Part shown: positions 41,336 through 54,930 of the stretch, in pieces
Layout: every line of letters begins with the position of its first letter
How positions within the stretch are numbered: the stretch's first letter is position 1
NCBI RefSeq assembly: GCF_017654505.1
Contig: NC_054547.1
Coordinates: 27,859,475-27,923,474, forward strand
Source: Polyodon spathula
Lineage: Eukaryota > Chordata > Actinopteri > Acipenseriformes > Polyodontidae
Length of the DNA stretch: 64,000 nt
Direction of reading: 5' to 3'
The notes under the pieces: model-generated
Seen by the model: the letters and a program-made list of their open reading frames with translations, nothing else
The model's database searches: none
What the model was told of the DNA's origin: nothing
Position numbers and translations under genes: made by a program

Positions 41336-42921
41336 GAACTGGAATATAGATTTCCTGGCCTGTTCAAATCTAGCAGGTCTATAACATCACAGCCAGAGTT
41401 TACAGCAAATAAAGTAATTAAAGAAAGTAGAGAATGACTCCAGAACTTTACAGTATGTTTTTTTTTTTTTTTTTTAAATAAAATAAATTTTTAATTTTTT
41501 CTCAACCGATGCTGGTCAATACCAGAATGTCCATTATTTTCAGTACAGATTTATTTTCTAAGCACAGACTACTGTAATTAACCTTTGCTGTTTATCGTGA
41601 TCCTTTTAATATTCACAAATTAAAACAATAAACCCCGGAGAGCCTCAGTCCAGCTTGTATCTGCCCATTTCTCCATTCTGTATGTTTGGGCCAAATCTAG
41701 ACAGCTTTTCAATGGTCTTTTTAAAGGTACTGTGGCAACAACCTTGTTTATTTTGACACCCTAGTCAGTCTAGGAAAGAGTAAATAAAGATTGAGCGAGA
41801 TTAACATTCTTTTTAAGTGATATTTCAGGAATAAGAATTATTGGATGCTGTATCTTGGAGAAATGTTTTATGGAGCATGTTTTTTTTTTTTTTTTTTTTT
41901 TTTTGTTTGTTTGTTTTTTCTCCAAAGATCTCTACCTGATGTCTGAGGCAACCATATGAAAGAAAGCAAGTCTGGATTATGTCATGTGTACATATTTGAA
42001 AAATACAAGTAATTCATGGTGCACTGCTAGGACTTAAAAACTTCTCGTTTCATAGCATTTCAAGCTTAAAGACGATACCCGAAAAGATAACCAGGTTAGG
42101 TGTGTTAAGTTGATGCTTTCAGTAAGTGTTAATTTAAAAGACAAGGGTCTGTAAGATGGAAGTGTTGCTTACAAGTGAGAGCCAAAAATGGTATATTTAC
42201 TATGTAAGTTATATTCTCTGCATTGTGTAAATACACAGAACTGGATGCCAAGGTGGTGTTGACTTTCTTAATCCTAGAAGTCTCACCAAAAATAGTGATT
42301 TTCAATCAGTGCAAATTATCTAACTTTAACATTTTTGCTCAAAGGTGTTCGTTAATTAATGTATTTCCTAAAGTTATGCTGAAAAACAATTCCTGACCAA
42401 CATCCCAAATTTAAACATTTAAATCATGTTGGTCTCAAAGGGCTTTTAACAATACTTCAAAAATTGTAATTACTTTTAAAAGGTAACACAGGACACACAC
42501 AATTCTCATTGACGTTTTTTGCTAATAAAGAACCATACAGTGAAAGATGATATGGTAATCGGAAGTTTAGAAATGTTAATAAGGTCACTGTAAGCTCTCC
42601 TGATGAAAACAAAATTGCTCTGCCCATTTCACAGCTGAATGACTGACTCATTTTTCCCAGAATTGAATTTGGTTGTCATTTCTTGCATAAAATCAATTGG
42701 AATAGAACTTGAAAGACAAAAAATGTATTTGTCATGTTCTGTGATGAATTGCAGCTACATGGTTCCGTGTTCCTGCTTTATCTTGATCACACTGACACGG
42801 ACTTCAGGATCTGTGGATAATTCAATGTGACTCTCGAAAGAACATGGACATAGATTTGTTTTGTTTTTTTCCTCATAGGTAATTTCTGAAATTAAGTTTA
42901 TGAATGTGGAAATAAACAACC

Positions 42922-42973
<52 letters not shown>

Positions 42974-45900
42974 CTCTCTATCCATCTATCTGTAAACCTT
43001 GTTTTGTTTAATTTTAGACTTTTTAATTTATTTTGATGCCATATGGTATGTAAAAAGTCATTTTCTGGTTTGCTATCTATTTTATAATGCATATATGATT
43101 TTTTTCAACGTCTTGGCAGGGCAACTTCTCGAACTCCATAGAGTTCACACAACTTTATGAAATGTATACAAATTTAAATAAGAAACCAAGACCGACGGGG
43201 ATTTAGCTATTTGAACCAGAAGTTTGAACCAGAGCATCATAAAGTATGTGTATCTGTTTATGTTATTCTCAGAATGATATCCTGTATGTGATTAGTTGAT
43301 TTAATGTAGAGTACTGTATTGTAAACTAGATTCTTCTACTTCCATGGGGTGGTTCTATTTGTGTGTTTTCTTTCAAGCACAAATAGAACTGTGTGACCGG
43401 GAGCATTGTTTTCAGCTGAATAACTAATGGAGACATCGGCTGAGACTGTGTGCAGCAAGTGGGTCAGAAGGATGAACCCTGGATAGCTTAGGGTTATTGA
43501 GCTCCACAATGTTTTCAGTACAGCAAGCAGCACTACAGTTTATTAATAATAAAAATAATAATAGCTCTCTTTCAGACACATTTGTTTAATTCCTGTATCT
43601 ATTGTGCTGTAACTGTAACTGGAGGTGGGTGGGGTGGGGGCCATTCTTTACAAAGAAGGAATGCTCTTGTTCCTTTAACCCCAAGTACAGTTCACACTCC
43701 TGTTGGAATATTTGAATGTGTGTGACTACATGTCTGTTTCAGGCAGAGTAAACGCATGGTCTGGGACATCATTGCAGCTAAACGGCATTTTAAACTGCAG
43801 CTATCAACTTTGTATTCTTATAAATGCTGATTGCTGGCTGATGTGGGGAGAAAAACAGCTCTAGTCAAAGGGTAATTGGGAATTGGTAGGTGTACGTATG
43901 TATTCCTCCAATTAATAAAGTTTCCAGTAACCAATTTTTTCAGCGCAGATATCCAAAGGAAAGATAATTTCCCCTAAAAAAATAATCTCTGGCAGAGCAA
44001 ACAATTTCAAAATGTCATTTAAAAATAAATAAATTCTCTTACAGTTTTCTGATGAGAGAATTTCTCTAAATCAGCCGTTACTTGACCTTTTGACACTGAA
44101 GCAGTCGCTCTATCTAATAAATAATTAATTGGCATGAGGAAGGCTGTTTATTTCTGGCACTCAGGATTCTTCAGATAACCTTACAACAGCTCAAAGCCAG
44201 GTAAAGAAATGATAATGTCGTATTAGAGTAACACAACCCAGACCCACTCAGAATGATGGGGAAACCTCATACAGTAGTAAAGGGAATGGAAAACATCCAT
44301 GTGAAAATGACCAGTGACACTACTTACTTATTAAATAATTAACAGTTCAGGCCTCTACAATTCAAGAAAAATATAGGAGGTGCCTAAGAGCAACTTCTTT
44401 ACAAACTTTGCTGAGAAGCCTCACTCAAGCTTTGGCATCCTGCTTCTTAAAGGAGTTATAGCCAAGGTTTGAAAAAAAAAAATATTTTTTCTAATATAGT
44501 TCCTTAATAGTTATTCTGGAACAAACATCGAATCCATCTACAGAAAAAATGAATTTACTTTTGATAGAAATAAAATGAGGAACAGCTGGGTTCATAATAA
44601 AATAGAGGCAGTCTTTCACAATTCCTGAGAACACAATCAATTTATCTTGTGGTTACATGGTTTCATGCTTACATCGACCAGAGCAAAATAGCACTAATAC
44701 ACTCTTATGTCAGTCACGTACACTGACTGCCATATTCCAGCTCACTTGTTGGGTTTGGTCATTTATTAATGCTGATGCCCTGTTTATTCCTGCACCATTG
44801 TGTAATGTGCTCCTTGATTTAACCAGCTTCTTTTTAATGGGGTTGTGTATGTAGGCCAAATGTGGGGGTCCAGCTGACTTTCTATTACAGATTTCTTTAA
44901 AAAAGGTGCACTGAATAATCAAGAGTGAAACTGGCATTTCCCACTGGGTGCCACTGGTTGGATATGGTTTTGAATAAGCATATCTACCCGCATCCCTCTA
45001 GATATCTAGATGAAAGCTGTACTGTAGGAGAGGTACTGCGACTAATCCCCCCCCCCCCCAGTAGGACAGTAGCACACTTTTTTGAATTGCGTTTTACATT
45101 AAATGGAGGTTACTGTACAAGATTGTGACATTCTGTACAACTGGATATGTGTTTTACCTTTTTGATTAGCGGATTTAAAACGTGTTTGAAACTTTTAAAA
45201 ATGATTTTTCTATATATGCTTAACGTGGCATAGAGAAGTACCATTTTCAGCCCAGTATAAGGCTGCAACTCCAGTGCCCTGTTTTTTCGTATTCTTGCCT
45301 GCTGGTGTCAGGGCTACAGTGTGAAGTAGATCTGGTCATACAACTGATTCCTTTAATCCTAAGAAAGAAAGTGGATACTGGGGTCTATTTAACTGATTGT
45401 AAGGATATTAATTCTGTAATTTTAAAAGTAAAATGACAAAATTTGTAATATTTGAATATTTAAATGCCAGGGGTGTTTAGATTAATTAAGTAGACCCTGC
45501 TGGCTGGCGTGTTTTTTGTTGGAATAACAATTATACCAGGATGATAAATGTAGTGCCACATGCAGTAGTAAACCAGTTTTTTTTTTTTTTTTTTTTTCAA
45601 CAAAAAACACCCATAAAAATTTAATATTAGACAGCAGGTTCATTGAAATTTGCATGAAGGTTGGCTGTAGCCAAGGTCAGATTTACCTCGGCTTTGAAAA
45701 TATTAATCTTCTCCTGACTCCAGTCTGAGAAGTCATTTGCCGAGTGCCATAAACCTTTTCTTGGATTTCGAAAATCTCCTGTAGTTTTTCAATATGTTGA
45801 CACAACATTTGCTGATAAGGCTTATTTGTAATGGTTACAGAGAAAAATGCACATGTACAGTAAAAAAAATAATTAAATATATACGCCCACATATGTTTTT

Positions 45901-48900
45901 GCTGGTGATTTATCTCATGGGATCTCATACAGTAGGTTGTAATGCCAGGTATGCTGTGTATATACAGTATCTTACTAAATAGTTTTGTAGAAGGGTACTG
46001 CTTATTCAGTTGCGAAGAAAATTAGTTAGGACATTTATCTCAAGTGTCAAAACTTCAGTTTCTCAATTGTTGTTTTTTTCTGTTCCTTATTCAGTCTGTT
46101 TGTTTCTCTCTCTCTCTCTCTCTCTGTGCTCATACTGGACTTTACTCATGTAAGCAAATAGTTTTAATATTAGTTAACTGCTCTTAGTCAAACCTGCTTT
46201 GCATGTAATTATTTACTGTATTCTCTATCTTTTGCTACTTATTTTTATTGTACTTCACAACTGCTCTTATCTGTAATGTGATATTCTGAAATATACTTTA
46301 ATGTGATATTTTGTAACAGTATAAATAGTAGAAGTTTTTTGTTGTTATATAAATACTTTTTTTTTTTCTTTAAATGGTTGATGTCATTTTTGTGGCGAAT
46401 TGATTTCAATTCCAATTGAAAGTGTGATGCTGTGCCTCTAATCTTACAGGGCCTTTGTAAAACATAATGTTTTATTTAAAAAAAAAAAAAATGCTCTCTC
46501 CAGACAGATGGATGTTGGTAAAAAGAACCAGTCTGTCACTGTTTAACAAGTTCCATCAATCTTACTGTACTATTCTTTATTTTATTTTGTATTATTTTGA
46601 GATTTACAGATTACAGGGAGGTTAATGTTACAGGGTCCCCTTAATCGGTCATCTGATTTAACCTTTTCTGTGCAATTATCTCAAACTGGGGTTTTACAGG
46701 GATAAGGTGTGTAGCAATGCAAGACTGCCCTGCCACAGAGTTGCAGCCCATTTGGGGACCTAGTAGAACTATAGACCTCAACAGACAAACGCTTGCTTTA
46801 GGACCTTTGAGGTATCTCATTTTTTTTGTTTAACTAGGGGTCATTATAGGGACTTAAATGAAATACAAACTTTTGCTTGTTTTAGTTTGAGATGACCAGT
46901 ATACACACACAACAGTGTCGGTGTAATGTATTGTACATTTAGTATTATCTAAACCCCCAAACTGTAAACTATGATATGTAGTGTGTGGTTTTTTTTTTTG
47001 TTCTGTATTATAGTGTAGTTTTATTCCTTGCGTCCACAAAAGCCCTGGTACCTGTTCCATTCAGCCTGTCAAGGGGACATGTGCAAATTTCAAGCACGGC
47101 TAGCCTGGGTAAGGGATTATCTATATGACAAATTTACAACAAAAAATAATGATTAAAGTAAAAATATGTTTGCTGCTGAGGGTCTTTTCATCTAATCAGA
47201 GTGCACGTTTAACTTTCTGTACCCCACGACACATCACGGGGGGGAAAAAAAACATGTTCATGACATCAGCCGTGCCTCTTTAAGGTTTTACCGTGCTGCA
47301 TTCTCCAAATCAACATGGTTGACGTTAAAAAAAAAAAATCATACCTGAGCACCTCTCGGAATTCCATTTAACTATAAAGTCCATTTAAAACCGTGATGTC
47401 TTTCGGCCACTTAAGCGTTCTCTTCATCTGCCTTTACCCTCTTTGGGTGAAGTAGACAATAGAAAAGTTGGTATTGATTAGAAAACAAATATATGGTGTG
47501 TATTAATAATAAAGACATATATACCTAGAGTAATAGGATGGTGGGTTATATCGACACTTGTATCGTTTAAACGGGCGTCCACCATAAACAGATTTTCACC
47601 ACCCTATAACCCTGAATATTTACAGCAATTGGACACTTACACACAAGTAATTACTATTGGAGGTATGTGTGATAATAACCAATAATTTGGTGTAATCCAA
47701 TCTACGAAGACTAGAAAAGTCATCTTCGTGGTTTTCGTTGCATCTTTTGCAACATTTTGGAGATGTTTATTGTGGTTCTATATTAAGTCATGCCATAAAT
47801 TAGTCACAATTCAGCCTCAGAATGGTGCAGTCTGAACCTTTTAATTGAAAAGTATGAGTAAATCGTGGTTTGTCCTTTTGAAACTATGACCTAGCCTGTC
47901 ATTTGTCACATGCTTGCAAATGTTTTTTTTTTTCTTGTTTGTGTGAATTGTGTCATTGATGTCTTGAGTCTGTGAGTCAGGAGCACCTATTGTTGAAGGA
48001 ATGCTGGGGTTTCTGGTTTTAAGGCTTTTAAATATTTCTGAGTGTGTTTATGTCCTAAATCGGTGATTACAGAAAGGCCTTGTGACTTTAATTAAGCAAT
48101 AATGTACAAAAGATTGATCCTTTTAAAAGCCAGATAATGACTGGCTGGAGGATGTGTTTTTATATTATCAGAGGCAATGCCAAGGGCAATGTTTGTGCCA
48201 GCTGTCATTAATTTGCTTGAACAAAACTGATCCTCTGTTCAATAGCATTACTTCGAAGATCCATGAAGTATACTTGAAACTTGAGGGAAAATACCCTTTA
48301 TGGTCTGAAGCTAATAACAATAGATCAAGTGATCCATGATGGTGGATTTGATAATTGCAACAACAAACAACAAATCTTTCAATTAGGAATACAGCACACA
48401 ATGGTTTGATAGCCATCGTAAACTTCAATCTTCTGACCCTGTGCTCACATTGTGAACATTGTGCTCCAAAGGCAGGCACAGTTGCATTATGGTTAAATTG
48501 GTTTAACCATTATGTAGGCTATCGTGTGTCCAGTTGGGATTGTATTGGCGCTCACAAGTGTGTTGCCTTAAAGTATACCGTATGTGACCTGAACCGCCTC
48601 TTAATCGTTAAGCAGTTGGGATTCATAGTAGTATGGGCTGTGTTTTAAGCCAGATTTATTTTATTGTATTTATTTTATCTGAAAATTCAGGTGGATATTT
48701 GAATATTCTTTCAGTTTTATTTAGTTGAAAAACGATTGTCCACACATCAACCCCCTGGAGAGTACATATTATATTAGGTTTTTGATACAGACGAATCCAG
48801 GTGAAAAATGTAATTAAAGTGAATGTTGTTTGCATTAATCGAAAATGACTAAAGCAGACATTGTCATAACTTTTTAAATTGTAATTGCAGTTTTTTATTG

Positions 48901-49475
48901 TAAAGCCACGTTAAGCATTTGTAAGTGTATAGTACTTGTTAAAAGTGTACTTCTAGAGCTTATTTGAATCTGCCTTGGCCCTTTCATCAAGATGCCATCT
49001 TTGATCCCCTTGGACTCCCAGGAGACATGCTGTGCTGGATTATTATTTTTTTGGTCCAAGTGGAATTAATTGAAACTTTTACGGTCATAATATTTAAATA
49101 AATGAGCCATCAGCTGGGGAAATGATGTATGAAAGCAGGTTTTGAACAGCTAATATACTTTTTAATTATGCCCTTTTATAAATGTTGTCTATTTCAGGGC
49201 CCTGTGTAATTATACAAGGAAAGTAAATGCTAAAAGTTCAAGATATTTACAGTGCTTGCTTTTTGTGGTTCGTACATGTACCAGGGAGAAAAAGAATCCC
49301 TGCAGAGCAAGTGGCAACAACAGGAAAGAGGTATTGTAGGTACCTGGGGCCATGGGTGGGGCATGCTTATGATGTAAGGTACCATCCTCTTCATCTTGGT
49401 TAACTGTTGCTCCTACACCTGCCAAACATCTTGAACAAAGCATTGTTAATGAATCATCTTACTTGCTTTCCATGG
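41336..49475 (+). other. Long intron stretch without recognised genes
   Basis: Apart from the TCTA microsatellite, T-runs (about 41456-41475 and 41880-41904), a short CT run near 46107 and a C12 run near 45048, I recognise no element. The part near 43950-44230 is AT-rich with ATTA words and low repeat content and could be conserved regulatory DNA; this is not demonstrated. Confidence 0.45.
42922..42993 (+). repeat. (TCTA)n microsatellite
   Basis: About 13 uninterrupted CTAT/TCTA units, followed by degenerate ones. Confidence 0.97.
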
Positions 49476-49800
49476 TGCAGTATATCGTAATGTAATAGAA
49501 TTGGCTATCATGATGCATGACCAAAAGCATTACATACTGTAGCTACTTGTAGGTATTTTAGGGGGTCCTAAAAAGGGGGGAGCGACTTATACACCGGTGT
49601 GACCTATAGGCTTTTTCCTGAAATTATTGTCTCAAAAAAAAGGAGGGGAGGGGGGGTGACTTGTACACCGTTTTTTATGGTACATGTCTCATTTGCGTTT
49701 TTGTCTTTTTACTCATTATACAAAGTAAACCATCATTAACATAGGTTATTTGCGTGTTGTGATATGTAAATGATCATAGTGTATTCTAACGCCCCGATTC
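49476..49800 (+). mobile_element. Small DNA repeat interrupted by another inverted-repeat insert
   Basis: The outer parts (49480-49560 and 49685-49800) match the 41010 repeat in order (cgtaatgtaatagaa, gaccaaaagca; then catcattaac, gtgttgtgatatg, catagtgtatt). Between them, 49560-49685 has gcgacttatacaccggtgtg and a second tgacttgtacaccg copy, an unrelated short repeat. This is best read as a nested insertion. Confidence 0.5.
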
Positions 49801-49928
49801 TGTGAACCTGGTCAAGTACTATAACACTGTAAATCATGTTGAATCTTTTAAAATATGTCTGGCCTTCAGAAACACACTTAAATCTGATCAAAAGTAAACC
49901 TTTTGGATTTTCCTATTTGTGATTTTAT

Positions 49929-49953
49929 AAAAAAAAAAAAAAAAAAAAAAAAA
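49929..49953 (+). repeat. Poly(A) run
   Basis: About 25 A followed by gaaaaaaagaaa. No LINE or SINE body was recognised before it. Confidence 0.9.
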
Positions 49954-50441
49954 AGAAAAAAAGAAAGCCTTTTTGGTGGTGTTCTCATTCCTGGTGACCC
50001 CAATTTTGCCTGCCATCAACCACGTTTCACAGAACCCACTTATTACACTGTAGCTTATCAAAGGTTGCCATTCAACAGAACATCATTTTGGAAAAGCAAT
50101 TTGGGTGCAGCCTGTGTTGTGTATGAAAATGTATTCTGGCCCTTTTACAGTAAAAAATGTTGCTCTGTGGTGTTACTGAGACATGTTCCTTCATGTAAGG
50201 TCTTTCACATCCAAACTCATTTAAAAAGAATCATAATAAGTCAAACATATGGTATGCCAGCCTTCAATAGTTTCTACAAACCCGTCATTTAAGGACATTT
50301 TGTTTTGTTTTGTTTGTGAGATGCAAACAACAAGATAAACACTGCACTTAGCTTCTAGGTACAGTAGGGTAGAATTTATAGCACTGCCGGGCCAAATAGT
50401 ATGAAATAAAAAAAAAAATGTAATTTATGCAAAATATGATT

Positions 50442-51043
50442 TACCGTATTCTTTCTAATTTTAGACATGCTTTTTTTAACCATTTTTTTTGCTTCTCAGA
50501 AATAGCCTGCTTCTTCAGTTCAAGTACAGTATAGTGATGCATGTATTAAAATCACCAACAAAAGATGTGACTACCCGAGTACACAAACAGAAACGTGACT
50601 GACCTGCCAAGAGAAAAGTTTACAATTTCAACGTTTCTAACAAACAGTACCAGCTTGGACAGATCGGAAATGCTAATCAGACCCCCGTATGTTTCGACAT
50701 GCCAATGTTCAATGCTGTTGTGGTTGCCAGGTTACATGTTGTGGACATCATGGAGTGTTGTGTCGTGCTTGCTGTTGTGTGTGATGCCGTAAGCGAGTGG
50801 TGGTATGTGTAAGACAGAGACGCCATCTTAAGTATTATACAGTGCGCAGCACAATAAACAAGCTCTGTGGTTAATAAAGAACAACACTGTTTGTCAGTTT
50901 TGTACAATACAACAGCGTAATTGAGGTAGTGTATTTGCAAATGCATATTTATTTGAAGTTTTTATTTTTTCCTCAAATTTAAGGTGGTAAATTTGGGCTG
51001 TTTCTTAAATTTGAGGGTACCTTAAATTCAAAGGAATACGGTA
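50442..51043 (+). mobile_element. Non-autonomous DNA transposon with TACCGTATTC ends
   Basis: The left end taccgtattctttctaattt is matched by the right end, whose complement reads taccgtattcctttgaattt. The central 550 bases contain no intact transposase. The family is unknown. No clear target-site duplication was seen. Confidence 0.65.
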
Positions 51044-51349
51044 GTCAAGTTAAAAGTGGAATGTAACATCTCACAAAAGAAACAAAGAGAAAAAGCCAAG
51101 GCCTTTTTTAAATGATGGTTTTTAGAAAGATTCAAATCCAGTTGGGGTTTTCCATTCCAACTAATCTCCCCTCCCGTCTTGTTTTCATCAAAGCTTCTTT
51201 TATGTAGCAAGGGACTACCGTTGAGATGAATGTCTCTTATGAACAAGGACATATGAGTAATGTGTCATGCTGGTGGTGGAGGTCTGCATACAGTACTGCA
51301 CGTGTTAAACATTACCAGTTGTGATGAAACTTACTCAAACATTATTTCT

Positions 51350-51645
51350 TTTATAATAGATAATAAATTATGGTACTGTATACTGTGGCATATATCTGTC
51401 TGTCACACATACACTTTTAACCTATACTGTATTTAGAGAACCGCTTGTCCAGTTATGGTTAAAAGAACATTCTTTTGCACAAGTATCAATCTATGGAGGC
51501 ACCCTTTCTGTGTCAGTCTGTATATTACAATATGTTTTAGATATACAGTATTCTAGAGAAGCACTTATTCAGTTGTGATAAACCTTTGGGTGTGTTTTAG
51601 CACAAGCTATTGATGTCAGTCTGGGAGTACTGTATATGAATCCAT
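51350..51645 (+). repeat. Two imperfect tandem units of about 120 bp
   Basis: One unit begins atactgtatttagagaaccg and continues to tgtgtcagtctg. The next begins atacagtattctagagaagc and continues to gatgtcagtctg. Both contain cttRtYcagttRtg and a cacaag word. Confidence 0.65.
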
Positions 51646-53846
51646 CTTCATTTAGTCAAACATTTATGCTCTGATTTTACAGCAGTGGCAGGAAATGAAT
51701 GTCACTGACATGACAAACAGATGCATACATTTGTGCGGATTGCTGCTCCCCACAGAGAAGAAGCAGTGCTTCATGGAGAGCAGCCATTGGCAAAATTCAA
51801 GCAGATGTTTCAATGGGAATGGTGAATTGTCCAATCAGCGCTACCAACCCTCACGTGGGTGTCTACACCTGCTTGAAGAGCTCAGTCCAAATGATTGGTT
51901 CATGTAGCTTAACAAACAGCAAAGGTATTGGGTACAATGTATTAAACACTACTGTAACACTGCCAGGGTTTCATAGTTGAGTCGCACTAATGGTATCTCC
52001 TGATTCCCACTGTTTTTTGATAACATGTGCTGCTTTTATACTAATGCAATAGCCCTGAACTAATGTCAGAACAATTACACACAATATGAGTTATGCAAGC
52101 TGTCCCTCAGTGAAAGATGGCTACTCAGGCCTCATGGATAATAGCCTCACATTCACTCAGCTAGCAATTTTTCACAACAGCACACTGTGTGTTTGACTAA
52201 TCAAATTAGGTTTCTCAATGGAATTTGAGCTGGTATGAATTATTGTTTCATCACTTTCCACAAGGAATTGTTTGTTATGCTGTAACGTATGCTCCTTTCT
52301 CATGGTGAATGTAGGATACATGAGCACATAACTGTCATTCTTGTTTCATTTCATACAAATCGTTTGGACGCGTTCTCCGTCATTTGTCAACCTGTGAGAT
52401 CAATTATGTTTACTCTTTAAAATATGGAGGGTCAGAATGTAGCACCTTTGTGCTGGGTGGACCCTCTGGGCAGGTAGAAGTTGGGCATTTTATTACATCT
52501 CCCCTTTGGAAGCATCATTTTATTGCAGCCTCAGGAATTGTGCCGTCATATAACCCCACTTCATTACCTATAGAAAACTGGTTGTCTAATAAAACTGAAG
52601 CCCAGTAGTTTAGAGATAACAAAGCTACTGGATGGGGATACCACACTGAAGAGTTTACTGTATGTATCATTTTAATACCGTCCTAACAACAAATTGGATG
52701 TAGAAGATCCATGGGTCATATTTGTGGTGATACAGTGCCTTGTATCTTCAGTAAGCATTGAGGTCTGAAACGCTTTAAAAAGGTTCTCTTAGTATACAGA
52801 TCAGGATTAGTGGTATCAGCAGACTTTCCACTTGATAATCACACTATGAACTGGGGAGGGTTGTGACCTATTTTGAGATATGAGTTTAATACAGACTGAT
52901 CAGCGTATGTATTTTTTTTTTTTCCCCCACTGCAAAGACTAAAGTGTGGCGTTGATTTAATGTATAATACTGAGCTGTGTGAAATTTAATGAAAATTATT
53001 CACTTACTGCATATTTGTTTCTCCAGTGTAAATGTTCAATATTGCTTCTGAAATGCCTGTTCCTTATAAATTGCAGCAATTCCAAGACCCGTTACTCTAC
53101 TAGTGCTTTGATAGCTGTGTGACTCCAGAAAGTAATTCTTCCATGAGTGTCTGTTCTCCAGAACAAAGTGAACAATGGTGGTCATTTAAATAAAGCTCCA
53201 TACATGGTCTCGTCGGCTCCCATTTACTTGTTTGTTGTGAATCTGCCGAGGAGGGGGAGAGGGGGGGGAGCAGGAAGCTTTGTCCATCAATTTCAAGAAA
53301 CTCTTGGGTTTTGTGTTTTTTTTTCACCTGCACTTGCTTCAAGATACTTTTAATTATCCCCTGAAAGGCCTAACACAAGGTCATGTAATTGTACACTGAG
53401 ATGGGAGTACTGCTGAACTACAGTGTTTTTTTTTTGTTTTTTTTTTCTCACATTTGTAAAAACAAGTTCTGAATTAAAGGTGAAAAATACCTTTTTTTTC
53501 TTTTGGTACGTTATATGTAAGCAGGCTGCTACCAGAATTGTGTTGCGGCTAGATACTTCAGAGATGTGTATATTAAACAGCAACCCATCGAGACACTCCT
53601 TTCTATTATCCATGACTGAAGTCAGACCTGTATTGGTGTCCATGGTTCTCACACACCTTATGGATACTGTATGTGGAGGCATTATTTCAATGTAGGATTT
53701 GGGGGTTTATTTTATAAAGCTTTGATGTACTGTACACATCTCTGAATATCCCTAAACTCTTTAAATTTATAAAGCTTTGATGTAGTTGTACAACATACAA
53801 CATGTTAAACTCAATGTTACTACCCAAGACAACTATGATTAAATAA

Positions 53847-53900
<54 letters not shown>

Positions 53901-54190
53901 CCCTTCCGTTTTCACCTTTTAAAACCAATCAACAATCCTGTAATCAGATACAGAAGTTGCGTATGAAGAGTTACTTGACATCTTTGATTCAAAGTTGTCT
54001 TGATATTCTGATGAGCAGCAGGATAGCTTGAGCTGAAGCAGATTGCTTGGGGATATTCTCTACCTGATTTTTTTTTTTTTATAGCAAGAGATTTCCCATG
54101 CTAATGCAAATGAACACTAAGCTTCACGTTTTTGCTCATTTTGCAGCCTACTTTTAATAACTCCTCCTGTACCTCTCATTGTCCCAACAG
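51646..54190 (+). other. Unassigned intron sequence before the AAIK exon
   Basis: No gene is recognised. A short direct repeat, tttataaagctttgatgta, occurs near 53711 and 53766. An (AAT)n microsatellite is listed separately. Confidence 0.55.
53850..53898 (+). repeat. (AAT)n microsatellite
   Basis: About 16 AAT units. No SINE body adjoins it, unlike the ATT tract at 38298. Confidence 0.97.
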
Positions 54191-54247
54191 GGTCGCCATG
54201 TCAAGACCGGCCAGCTTGCTGCTATTAAGGTCATGGACGTCACCGGG
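54191..54247 (+). CDS. TNIK: TNIK coding exon (VAIK-type catalytic lysine)
   Basis: This 57-bp exon encodes GRHVKTGQLAAIKVMDVTG, which is strand beta-3 of the kinase. The Lys of AAIK anchors the ATP alpha and beta phosphates; with the usual 19-residue first exon it would be Lys54. The acceptor is a pyrimidine-rich stretch ending cccaacag and the donor is gtactg, a weaker match to consensus than the other two donors. The exon is phase 0 at both ends. The final Gly (DVTG) matches TNIK, whereas MAP4K4 and MINK1 have DVTE as I recall them. It sits 43 kb from the preceding exon. Reading through the donor stays open for about 53 codons, to a stop at 54407-54409, so intron retention would give a short kinase-dead product (inference). 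Confidence 0.95.
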
Positions 54248-54479
54248 GTACTGTATTTCTCTTGCTTTTCTTTTTCTAAATCGTATCCACCTTTTCATTT
54301 CTATGGTGGTGTAAAGACTAAGGATGAATTCAGTAATCCACAATGTGTTTTGAAAGAGTTAGTCAGGTCTGCAGGGTCAAATTCAAGTTTGTTGAACCTA
54401 CATGCATAGTAACTGTATCCTGGTTGAACTGACATGCTTTCTTGCCTTTTTTTATAATAAATGCAATCATTCTTATTTA

Positions 54480-54930
54480 GGTGTGTGTGTGTGTGCCTGT
54501 GATAGGGCGCAAGCCCTTGTATAAAATGTATTATTTATTGTTCCAGTTTGGCAGGGATGGGCTTAATATTATCCATGTCAAATATGCAATTTAGGGATTT
54601 AATTGATTAATTAACAATCAAGCCCAGCCACAGATGTATAAAAGGAGCAATCTCTCCTCTTTGTTGGACAAACCCAGGGCAAGGAGCAGAGCAGAGCAGA
54701 GCAAAGCAAAGCAAAGTAGCCAAACAAAGAGGAAGGAGAAATCTCCTTTTATAATTTCCTGGGCTGAAAACAGGTAACTACCTTCTGAAATACCCTGCTG
54801 AGACTATTACTTGCCAGCCCAGCATCCACAGCTGTGCATGTTAACAAGTATACCAATTGTTTATGAACTTGCTCAGCCTGGGCTCTATTGTAAATTTTGC
54901 ATAAATAAGTATGCACAAGAGTGAGTAAAC
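54480..54930 (+). other. Possible LTR-like or promoter-like repeat fragment
   Basis: A TATA-box-like tataaaagga (about 54637) is followed by a cctctttgttgg stretch and a pentanucleotide tract of agagc/aaagc units (about 54688-54718). The arrangement resembles part of a retroelement long terminal repeat, but there is no second copy, primer-binding site or internal region here. It is a weak call. Confidence 0.25.

Noticed and set aside
42922..42993. CRISPR-like regular repetition
   Set aside because: It is a tetranucleotide microsatellite with no spacers, in a eukaryotic intron.
49903..50292. 129-residue ORF with a poly-lysine start
   Set aside because: It begins in a poly(A) run, resembles no protein family, and has no splice or promoter context.
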